Part shown: positions 45,159-54,914 of the stretch, piece by piece | How the letters are laid out: every line of letters begins with the position of its first letter | How positions within the stretch are numbered: position 1 is the first letter of the stretch | Assembly: GCA_037367355.1 (NCBI GenBank) | Contig: CM074701.1 | Location: 744,001 to 808,000, forward strand | From: Neoscytalidium dimidiatum | Taxonomy: Eukaryota > Ascomycota > Dothideomycetes > Botryosphaeriales > Botryosphaeriaceae | Reading direction: 5' to 3' | DNA: 64,000 nt | Notes under the pieces: generated by a model | The model's input: only the letters and a program-made list of their open reading frames with translations | The model's database searches: none | Told to the model about the DNA's origin: nothing | Position numbers and translations under genes: made by a program

Positions 45159-47202
45159 AATCCGCCAGGTGTTGGGTGGAGATAGAGGCGGCTCAGTCTC
45201 TTCGTGCGTTGAATTGCATGACGGCCGACGCGGCAGCGCAGGGACGTCAGGCAAGACCTTGGGCTCGTCGGCGGGCTCCTTCAGTCGCTCAACGGTCCCC
45301 TTTCAGAGCAGGCAGGCTTTGTGCGATCGTGGCAGGAGTCAAGGCTGGTGGGCGGCGACGCGACGAGGGCGCTTGCGAAGGGCGACGGCGCGGTGGGCAG
45401 CGGCAGCAGGCAGGGCGCAGACGGGCAGGTGATCAGCAGCGCATGCGATGGGGACGGTCTCCAGCGGCACAGAGGCTCAGGTGGGCGGCGTGGAGGAGCG
45501 AGAGGAGCCGAGGGCGAGAGCGTGGGTCGGGTGGAGAGGTGGGCGGTGGATGGAGCGCGCGTGCGGCTGTGGGAGAGGAAGCGGGAACGTGGGAGCTGGG
45601 GCGATTGAGATGCGACGGAGAGGAGGGAGGGAGGAGCGAGGCACGGGCAGAGAGAGAAGCCAGCGGAGCGCGAGGAGGAGCAGAACGGTGTTGAAGGCCG
45701 GGAGGCCAGCGAGGGAACGCTCTCTGGCCCAGCACGGCCGTATAGGGTTTAGTCGGTTTCCGTTAGTGCGCAAGTCGCGCTTGTGTGGTAGGGTGCCAAA
45801 GCCCTGACGGCTTCAGCGCGCAGGACGCACCACCTGGCAGAGTCGGCAGCAGCAGCGGGCGCGGCGGGCAGCAACAAGGCCGGCGACGACAGCCGCGTAC
45901 GGCAACAGCAGCAGACGCAGACGCAGCGCCGAGCGGGCTCCATCGTGCGACGTTCGCGGCAGCAGCGTGTGCAGGACGAGCGACGGGCAGGCGGGCGAGT
46001 TGGCGGGTGACTCGAGCACCGACAGCCGGCGGGCGGGCGAGCAGAGAGCGCAGCAGAAGGACGAGGAAAGGTCTGCTGGGAAATTGATGGGATTATTCTC
46101 GTCTGCACAGGGAAGCGTGCGGCAATTTGGAAGGCACGGCGACGCTGATTTGCGCCGCCCTGCTCCACCGCGCCCGCCCAATCCAGCCTGAGACGGGCGT
46201 TACGTACCTCAGCCATCCCAGCCCGCCCGCGCAAAAATAGCACTGCCCGCCCGCCTGTTATCTGCTGCCTGCCTGCCCGCCTGCCTGCCTACCTGTTTGC
46301 TTGCTTGCTTGCTGCCAGTCAGCGAGCGCCTGGCCGTCCGCCGTCTGCCCGCCCACCCATGCGCGCACTCGTGCCATGGCCACGGCCACGGCCACGGCCA
46401 CTGGCCCCGCCTGCCACGCCGACGTCGCTGCTGGCTCTGCCTGGACCGTCTCGAGGTCGAGTCCCGGCCGCTCACGCCGCCCAGCCCAGGTCTCTCGGTG
46501 CACAGCCCAGGGGCCTCAGCTCGCTGAAACACTGGGCGGCGTGCGCACGTGACGCGAATGCTAGCCTCGCCCAGGTTCCCGTCAGCTCGCCAGCTCCCTC
46601 CGCGCAACGCCTCGACGGAGCGCCAGCTTCCGGCGCACCGCGCACCGGGCAGCGCTCACCAGCGGCCGTGAGTCGCGCACCGCGCCTCCGCTTGGCTAAA
46701 TACATCTTCGACGACGACACGACATCATCTCAGCGCTGTTTGTCTGACGCGCGCGCGCGGTGCCTGCTCTGCCGTGCCGCCAGCCGACAACGCTCCGGGT
46801 CAGCCCCTCACCGGCAGGGCGCGCAACGACGCCACACAGCTCACCCTCCCGCGTCGTGCACATGGCAGCATGGCCCCAGCCGGCCGCCTCGCGGTCCTGT
46901 TGGTCGGACCCCCCGGCCACACGTGCAGGGCGCGTCGACAGGCTTTCCCCGCGTCAAATCTGCCGGGTAATCTACAACGCTATGCGGCCATGGTACCTTC
47001 CCGGATATCTTCACGGTCTGCGAATGTTCGATTCACCCGGTGATTCCGATGTCGTCTAGTAGTCTCCTTCTCTCCGGCTCGTGTGCTAGTGACCAGTGTG
47101 TTTCGTTCGTATATCAGTTCTGTTTCTGCTGTCAGCAACAATGTCCTGGCCCGTTGGGTTCGTGCTCGATCTTCTCCTTGTCTCCTCCCCGGTCCATGAG
47201 CC
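45159..47202. other. Divergent intergenic region, GC-rich, with simple repeats
   Basis: 2.0 kb between diverging genes. It contains a TGCC/TTGC tetranucleotide tract (about 46264-46316) and a CACGGC hexanucleotide tract (about 46380-46402). Open frames on all strands overlap and lack motifs. Probably 5' leaders and promoters of set3 and the esterase gene. Confidence 0.45.
46264..46402 (+). repeat. Tetranucleotide TGCC/TTGC tract and CACGGC hexanucleotide tract
   Basis: 46264-46316 is built of TGCC, CCTG and TTGC units. 46380-46402 has almost four perfect CACGGC units. The two simple repeats lie within 140 bp of each other in the set3/esterase promoter region. Confidence 0.75.
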
Positions 47203-49607
47203 ATGCGCAGTCTCGATTGGTTGGTCCCTGGCGCCTCCGCTTTGAGCTTACTAGCCGTAGCCCAAGCCGCTCCAAGCCCCGGCTCTATTGGTTCTGACCT
47301 GACTATCCTGGTCTACAATGATCTTTACGGTATGCTTGGCTGCATTTTCTATTGCTCACACCATTGCCTGCTCTGAAAAGGGCTTCCAGCAGCCAGCCAA
47401 GACAAGTGAACACAGTTCTTGCGCACCTCTACCCCACCTGACTCCTTACTCCTTCTGCATGAAATGATCTGCGCGTAGATCTAATCTGAGCACAGGCAAT
47501 CGGAGCACCCATGACGCAGCGGCCATCGTACTCAGCACGCCCCAGACACTAGATGAAGCTCGGTCGAATTGCGCCGCACTTGGTGAGCAGCTCTGGGCCC
47601 CACTCGCCAATTCGAGTAAGAGTGTCTCAGCCCTATCGCTGGGCTACCTCGAGCATGCACTGTATTGGATTGCCGCAGAGGCAGGTCAAACCGCGCAAGC
47701 CATCGCCCAAAATGGCCTCATCTCAGTCAAAGCCCGTCATACGAAATTACCTGCGCTCTGTACGCAATCTGCCCCGCTCTCCACCACGACCGCCATCGAC
47801 GCCTCTCCTAGGTGGCAGACCACCGTGAAGACAGGTAGCCAGCAATTGACAGGATATCGGGTGGGAACCATAACCTGTAGTTATCAAGCTCCACTACTGA
47901 CATAGTCGATCACAGGACAAGTTGAGCTTCCGCTTCGAAGGTGTCCGCTATGCGCCTCAGCCTGAGCGGTTCAACTATTCGTCTCTTTACGATGGCACCG
48001 GAAATGTCTCCGCTTTAGCTCCTGGCGCTCAGTGTGTCCAATCAGGTTGCACCACTTCGACCTGCAGCGAGGACTGCCTGTTCTTGAATGTCTGGTCCCC
48101 ATATCTGCCGAAGGATTCGCTGTCAACGCCCAAGCAAAATCTCAAACCCGTCATGTTCTGGATCCACGGTGGCGCTTTCACTGGAGGTACTGGCAGCGAT
48201 CCGACATTCGACGGTGGCAATTTTGCATCGCGTGGAGATGTTGTGGTAGTGGCTATCAATTATCGACTTTCCACTCTGGGGTTCCTGGCTCTTGATGACG
48301 GAGAGCTTAACGGAAATTATGGCCTAGCAGACCAGATCATTGCTCTCGACTGGGTTCACGCGAATATCAAGAACTTCGGCGGCGACCCTGAGCGTATCAC
48401 TATTTTTGGACAGAGTGCTGGTGCCGCTAGTGTCAGGGCTCTTCTTGCCTCTCCGAAAGCAATTGGAAAGTACCAGGCCGCAATACCTCAGAGCAATCTG
48501 GCGGGGAGCAACTACGCGACCACGTACTCGGAATATTACACTATTGAGCAGGAGGTGGCTGTTGCAGCCAACCCAATTTTGATGGAGACCGGATGCGTAG
48601 AGGCAGCTGACCGTGTACAATGCCTCAGAGATTACGATGCGTTTGACCTGGTGGGCTTGTCTGATGTAGCTCGGTGAGTGAAGCATAATGATACAACGAC
48701 AAGAGTTGGAGCAAGACATAGGTCACTCGTTCTCCCGATCTGGACACCACACGCATTCCGCCATTCCTGTAGCTGCTGGGCCATCCTGCTGACTGCTCCC
48801 AGCTACCTTGTTGTTGACGGGACCTACCTGACAACCAACTCACTCGTCCTCACCGGCGCGGGTCCCGCCGCCTCTGTCCCACTCCTCATCGGCGTCATGC
48901 GCGATGACGCCGCCGCCTTCATCTCGTATCCCTCTGCCAACGAATCGCTTCCTTCTTTCCTCAGCGCCTCGGGGTTTCCCTCAACGCCTAACATCACCAC
49001 CCTCTTCCCAATCCCCTACGACCTTTCCCCAACTAATGCGTCTCTCGCCGTCTTCAACGCCTCTGCCCGCCTTGCCACCGACGCCGAGCTGCGCTGCCTC
49101 GACTACGCAACCGCTTACTCTGCCGTCAAGAATGATGTCTCCCCAAGTGTCTGGTTCTACGAGTTCGACCGCTCCTATCAGACCCCTGGCTACAGTCCAA
49201 ACTTCCCTACCTGCGAGGCACCCATTACGCCCGACCACCCGTATGGCGACCCCAGCAAAGAGTACTTTAAGTGTCACTCCGGCGAGTTGTTTTACGTTTT
49301 TGGGAACATTGTCAGGAATGGGCTGCCGCTGCGGGATGACGGAGACGTCCCGTTCGCGCAGGTGGTACTGGACGCATGGTCGGCGTTTGCGAGGAACTTG
49401 AACCCGAATGTGGACAGAGAGTATTTGGTGAAGAGGGGCTATGCCGATGCGTTGAAAGCAGCAGAGAGGAGCGGGGTATGGAGCGAGGTTGATGCCGAGC
49501 GTCCGATTTATAGAGGCTTAAACTGGCCCGTCAGTGTGGATGTTGGGTTCCGAGATCAGGCGCAATGTGAGGGGCTGGGATTTCCGTTAGATTACTATGG
49601 ACAGTAG
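47203..49607 (+). CDS. Secreted type-B carboxylesterase with an N-terminal extension
   Basis: Exons 47203-47329, 47496-47860, 47916-48673 and 48803-49607 (introns 166, 55 and 129 bp) give 684 aa. A signal peptide is likely at 1-26 (hydrophobic ALSLLAVAQA). Residues about 40-160 form an Ala-rich extension with two Cys that I do not recognise. The alpha/beta-hydrolase starts near 168 (FRFEGVRYAPQPERF), has EDCLFLNVW (216-224), the oxyanion IHGGAF (247-252), the nucleophile Ser331 in GQSAGAAS, and a C-terminal His in CHSGELFYVFGN. The family hydrolyses carboxylic esters or lipids; the substrate is unknown. Without the last intron the frame stops just after the nucleophile half. It converges on an unrelated carboxylesterase 0.7 kb downstream. 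Confidence 0.85.
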
Positions 49608-50335
49608 TGATGGGCCTTCTGAAGAGTAAGGGGATTTGGGGAAAGAGTACTTTTGGGTTGGTGGAAGATGGAATCCAAGCAATGAGGCGCCCACGCCATT
49701 GTATCGTGAGTGGCAATCCAGATGTGGCGCAGACAGCCCATCAATATACTCCTCGGGTAACGAGCTTCGTCGTGTCCGTGGTACTCTTTAGCGACTAGAG
49801 GTGAAGCCACAGATACGCCTTAACTTTGGTTAAGTTGTTTTGAAAGCTGTAAGTGCTACTAACTTGTCAACTATGACCTAAACCCTAATACTACATCAGT
49901 ACTTATTAAAAGCAAAGCGAGGAACGAATTGTAGGATATTTGGACATCAGGTCGTGTCTAAAAATGAAGATACGCTCGCACATAGAAGTGCCAGTCCATA
50001 AGCACGCGTCCGATGCTGCCGACACTGCACCAGGTTCCGCCTTGATTCCGCTCAATATGTTACACTGATTCGTCCTAGATTTTCGCTACGCCAGTGCTCT
50101 TGCTGTTCAACTTACTGACGTACCTTGCGTACGTCCAATTTCATAGCATGCAGTCCACAGATCATGCCACAGGCGCTTCGGTCTTTGAACATTTCTGAAT
50201 TCTGACCACCGGCCATACCTTCTATGACCTATCATAATCCAGGATAATGTGCCTAAAAATCAAACGTCAAAATCAAGCCTCACGAAACCGATCAAACATT
50301 CACGACACTCCCCACCTCCAGAGGCAGAACCCAAC
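49608..50335. other. Convergent intergenic region between two esterase genes
   Basis: 728 bp containing both 3' flanks, AT-richer than the coding DNA on either side. No gene seen. Confidence 0.5.
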
Positions 50336-51997
50336 TTACAGCTTCGCACCCTCCTCGATGTTCCTACCGCCCAAGTCCGTCGCGGCCACCGCCCGGAGTT
50401 TATCCCAAACTGTCGTACCCTCCTCCCACAGCTCATCTTCCCAAATACTGAGCCTGCCCTGCGGGTCCACCCTGCGCACCTGCCTAGGTCCCGTGGTTCC
50501 CCACGTCTTCCTCAAGCCCTCAATATCGCCCTCAACAAACTTCACATACGGCCCCGTCAGTGCCTCCCACGCAAGCTCCTTCTCCTTCTCCGTCAACTCC
50601 ATGCCATTGCCCCACCACCAGATGGGCTTATCAGCGGTATGCGTGACGCCCCAGTCGGGCGGGAGGAAGCGGTCGCAGCAGCGCAACCGCCACTCGACCC
50701 TGTACCTGAACACCAGCTCGCCGGCGCCGCCCCTGTGCAGCTTATCGACGAACCCACGCTCCAGGTGGTGCACCTGCATGTCCGCGTAGACGCGGCCGAA
50801 CGCGTCGCGCCAGTCGGTGCACGCGCCGGGCAGGCGCCCCTGCGGATAGTAGTGGTCGACGAGCACGTCGACGGCGCTGGCGGGGTACTCGGCGGTCAGG
50901 CGGGTGCGCAGCGACGCCAGGCTGTCGGCGGCGGGCGGGTACCAGGTGCCGTACAGGCAGTGCTCGTCGCGGCACTCACCCGTCATGAGCGCGACGCCGC
51001 GGGCGCGCATGCGCGCCGCGAACGCGCCCGAGTCGATGTCGCGGTACAGGTCGCGGCGCACGAAGCCGTCGTCGACGACGGCGCGGAACTGGTGGCGCTG
51101 CATCTTGGGGACGGCGGCGAGGAGGGCGGCGGGCGGCAGCGCGCGCAGGCGCGCGACCTTGTCGGCGGCGGGCAGGGCGAGCGGGATGTCCAGGACGGCG
51201 AGCAGCTCGTCGAACTGGTCCTGGGCCGCGAGCAGGCTCTTGGGCTGCATGCCCGGCCCGTTCGACCACATGATGGCGCGCCGCACGACGGCTCGGTCGC
51301 GCGGCAGGTACAGGTCGTACGCCAGCTGCTTGAAGGTGCTGTGCGAGCCCGCGCTGTAGCCGGCCACCGTGATGTTGGACGCGTCGCCCCCGAAGTAGCT
51401 GATGTTCTTGTAGGTCCACTCCAGCGCCAGCCGCTGGTCCCAGAAGCCCAGGTTGCCGACCGGCTCGCCGTCCGAAGCGGCTTTGAGCTCGCGCGAGGCG
51501 AGGAAGCCGAACAGGTTGAGGCGGTAGGCTGGCATCACGATGATGAAGCGCGCTGGGGTCTCGGAGAGCAGTGGTACGGGGTTATACTCGTTCGGGTTGC
51601 CGACCTGCAGGAAGCCGCCGTGGATGTAGAACAGGACCGGCCAGCCGCCGGGTGGGGGTGCACCCGCGGGTATCCAGATGTTGCACTGCAGGCAGTCCTC
51701 GTCCCATAGGTTGCTGTTGTCTGTTGCGTTTTTGACCCAGGTGGGCAGCCCTTGCGGGCACATGCTGGTGTTGCCTGTAAAGCGGCCGGGGTTTGCGCGC
51801 GTCCCGTATCTGTAGCATGGCGGGAGGGGTCGCGGCATCCGCCATCTAAAGGGTCCAATGGGTGGTAGGCCGTAGGGGAGACCGCCGAAGTAGTGGGCAA
51901 GTTCCTTTCCTGAGCTCTTGTCCTTTATGGTACTACCTTCGATAAAGCCGCGATACTCTAGATCTTTGAGATACGGCACTCTGATGGTTTCCGGCAT
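50336..51997 (-). CDS. Type-B carboxylesterase, intracellular, intronless
   Basis: A single exon of 553 aa without signal peptide (MPETIRVPYLKDLEYRG). Type-B esterase marks: YFGGLPYGLPPIGPFRW near 36-52 (the GIPYA-like start), EDCLQCNIW (100-108), oxyanion IHGGF (125-129), nucleophile Ser215 in GYSAG, and WDQRLALEW. A His-containing stretch GVTHTADKPIWWWGN near 449-463 is a candidate for the catalytic His region. It differs from the neighbouring secreted esterase in lacking the N-terminal extension and all introns, so the pair is not a recent duplication. The coding sequence is very GC-rich. The substrate is unknown. Confidence 0.85.
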   Translation of the reverse strand: MPETIRVPYLKDLEYRGFIEGSTIKDKSSGKELAHYFGGLPYGLPPIGPFRWRMPRPLPPCYRYGTRANPGRFTGNTSMCPQGLPTWVKNATDNSNLWDEDCLQCNIWIPAGAPPPGGWPVLFYIHGGFLQVGNPNEYNPVPLLSETPARFIIVMPAYRLNLFGFLASRELKAASDGEPVGNLGFWDQRLALEWTYKNISYFGGDASNITVAGYSAGSHSTFKQLAYDLYLPRDRAVVRRAIMWSNGPGMQPKSLLAAQDQFDELLAVLDIPLALPAADKVARLRALPPAALLAAVPKMQRHQFRAVVDDGFVRRDLYRDIDSGAFAARMRARGVALMTGECRDEHCLYGTWYPPAADSLASLRTRLTAEYPASAVDVLVDHYYPQGRLPGACTDWRDAFGRVYADMQVHHLERGFVDKLHRGGAGELVFRYRVEWRLRCCDRFLPPDWGVTHTADKPIWWWGNGMELTEKEKELAWEALTGPYVKFVEGDIEGLRKTWGTTGPRQVRRVDPQGRLSIWEDELWEEGTTVWDKLRAVAATDLGGRNIEEGAKL

Positions 51998-53071
51998 GGC
52001 GGATCAACGAATCAGCGGGACGAAAGGCTGAGACTGAGGGAGGAAAATTTAAGGTTATGACGTGGACGCGAGGACTTTCAGGAACGTGAAACAAGATGAG
52101 AGATGAGGTGTTAAGAGAAATGCAAAGGATATAGATTGTTGGATTGGAACTTGGAGATGATCGGGCCACAGATCTGGAGCCGAGCAGGTCAATGGTGGAT
52201 CGCAGCGGATGATGTAATGGGGAACTGTGTACATGCAGCCTTGGGCGGTTGAAGGCGTTCCGTTCTGTATACTGGCTCAATCTGCTCAGCTAACGGAGTT
52301 CGAGGCCGAGCAAGCTGGATGAGAGAGTGGAAGGTTAAAGGAAGCGGCCGAGGTTGCGGAGGATGAAGCCGTGGCGCCCGTCGGCTGCCGTTTGATTGGC
52401 CGCAGCCCGTGCTCTGAGCTTTTTCCGCGACGCAACCCCTCCTGCTCTTCTTCCTCATCCCACCCTCCATTTTCCCGCCGGTCCATTCAACCAACTATTC
52501 CTCGACTTCGAAACCTTGTCTCTCCATTAATACCAGTACGGCACAGCATATTGTCTAGGAGATCAGATCATGATGAATTATAGATGATTCTTGCCGTTAC
52601 CAATGCTTATTCATCACTTGAAACCCCTCTAATGCGGCTCTGCACGGGTATCGAAGACACATTTTCCCTCCGTCCACTCCAATAGCCTCTCATAACCTAC
52701 TCCAGTGACGTGGCTTTCTGATATTGGTCTACTGCGGCAGGCTTCGGTGCAATCGAATTCTCTGGCCATTTGCTTACTGGCTGCCGCCATGTCGCTGCTT
52801 CTAGCCTGGCATCATTCGCCAGCGTTTAAACAATATCATGTTCTCATTAGCTTGACAACGAAGTGCATGACACACTTTCAACTGCCATTATCTGTGGCTC
52901 TCATGGTCGTACCCAACTATCACAGCCGCTCTATCCTCATGATCACAACCAGAACTTTTCGGCGCATGACTTCAACTGTTCTCCCTCCTATTTTACAGCC
53001 TTTGCTGTGGTCTTATCCAAATATTGTCACTTGCAAGACTTATCCGACAATCTCAACAAATTGGCCTCGTC
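51998..53071. other. Divergent promoter region, esterase and MFS transporter
   Basis: 1.1 kb between diverging starts. No clear TATA box. A plus-strand frame at 52705-53091 has a hydrophobic stretch but no family features. Confidence 0.45.
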
Positions 53072-54914
53072 ATGGCCTGCGTGAAGTTTGAACGACTCCA
53101 AATTAACATACCTGAATCTCCCGATCTCGCCAAGCTCTATCGAGACTTCGAATTCCCGCCTCCGTCCCAGCGGCGTGCAACAATACCTGCGTATGAACGA
53201 ATTCCTGGTGACTTAAGCAAGAACATTACTAGCGCCGAAAGTGACAAGAAGCGACCCATCAGTGCACCTTCGGCTTCTTGCCTTCGCCAATCCTCTGAGG
53301 ACTATCACCGAGCTCTGTGTGAAATCGGAAAGAAGGGAGTCCGTCAGCAAAGGAGGAAACAGGAAACTGTGGTAGAGTCAAAGGATACCACTGGAAGACA
53401 AATTCAGAGCAAGGCTTCATCCCGCACTCTGCCGCAGCCGAGCAACACCCAGCCCAATAACAGGAGGGGCATGGAGTCGATTCCAGTAAGCCAGGTCGCA
53501 AGACAGCAGACTTATACAGTCACAATGGCGACCTCCCGGCCTCCACTACCTCACCGGCCCCTGCGCTCTGCCCCTGATAGTGGTGTCTCCGCATGGTTGC
53601 AGGTAGCCGCCGTTTTCCTCGTAGCTTTCAACTGCTGGGGCCTTCCTCTTGCGTTCGGCATGCTCGAGCCTTACTACCGCTCAACTCTACCCGCAAATTC
53701 GATCCTGCAAATCTCTTCGATCGGCTCAACTCAGCTAGCCCTGCCATTAGTTCTTGCACCATTCTTTAATGCTCTGTATGAAGCCGATCCCAGCTTCTTC
53801 AGAGTCCTCTTCCATGGAGGCACAGTTTTTCTTATTGTTGCAATGATAACCACTAGCTGGTTTGAGAGTTTCGTTCCGCTCTTCATTCTCCAAGGACTGA
53901 TAGCAGGTGCTGCTTTGGGTATGCTGTGCTGTGTTTACAGCAAAGTACTGCGAACCTGGTTCGACAAGAAGTTGGAAATAGCCATGGCAATTACTGTCCT
54001 TGGGGCAACCACAGGCGGGATCTGCTACTCATTGACCATCGCCAATCTGCTTTACCGGATAGGCCATGCGTGGACATTTCGGGCTCTCACCCTCATCGAT
54101 GTCGCAACCATGATACTTCCGACGATTGTGCTACGGCCGTGGTACAGCGAACTCAAAAGGAAACAATGCAAAATCATTGCCGGACGAGGCTTCCTAGACG
54201 TCAGCTTCACCCTCATGCTCCTGGGTCTGTTCAGCGCATTCATGGTTCTGTTCTATCCTTTCTTCTATGTAAGCCTACCCCGCTACCTACCCTAAACCTG
54301 AACAGTCCTAATCAACAATCCCGCAGATCACATCATATGCTAACACCACGTTTGCACTGAGCCACTCGTCCACCAAGGCATCAAGCTTCCTCCTCGCTAT
54401 GCTCGCCGCTGGCCTTGTCGGCCGCCTCATTCCCAGCCTGCTTGCTGAACGCAAACCTCTTACAACTCTCGCTACGGCTACCCTTCTGAGCGCCATATCC
54501 GCATACTTTTTCCTCGGGGCAAACTACCGGAGCAGTTTGTACATCATTGCGGTATGCTACGGCTTCACCAGCGCGGCAATCGTCACTCTTTACGCGCAGG
54601 CAGCACGAGCGGTCGCCCGACCACCCACCGAGGACTTTACGCTGGTATCTCATAGAGGCGACGAAGGAGGCCGGAGAGCAGAGGGCTCGACGCCGATGCG
54701 CATGGCCGCGGTGATGCTGACAACCGGTGTTGCGGTGGCGGTGGGTGGCCCTCTCGGTGGATATTGGTTGGAGCTTGGTATGAGGAGACGCGGACCGGGT
54801 CCGGAGGGGTATGCATACATGTTTGGGTGGGCAGGCACGTGTTTGCTGTTTGCAGGTTTTTGCTTTGTGGGTAGTAAAATTGCGAAGGTGGGCCTGAGGG
54901 GCGGGAATATCTGA
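53072..54914 (+). CDS. MFS monocarboxylate-transporter-like protein with a long N-terminal tail
   Basis: Exons 53072-54268 and 54327-54914 (58 bp intron) give 594 aa. Residues 152 onward (MATSRPPLPHRP, from 53525) are a typical fungal MCT/Mch-like MFS protein: VSAWLQVAAVFLVAFNCWG as first span, then GLIAGAALGMLC, SKVLRTWFDKK and AMAITVLGATTGG, which are the usual loop and span motifs. The second exon completes the last spans (AGLVGRLIPSLLAER). Such proteins move monocarboxylates or related small acids; the substrate is unknown. Upstream the frame stays open for 151 codons from ATG 53072 with a polar, Ser/Arg/Gln-rich composition. If translated it would be a cytoplasmic tail far longer than usual; if not, the protein is 443 aa from 53525. 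Confidence 0.8.

Noticed and set aside
46305..46970. 221-codon frame in the set3/esterase promoter region
   Set aside because: Passes through simple repeats, Ala/Arg/Pro-rich, no motif, conflicts with other frames.
47203..51997. Tail-to-tail esterases considered as a recent inverted duplication
   Set aside because: Exon number, N-termini, signal peptide and sequence around the conserved motifs differ strongly; they are distinct subfamilies.
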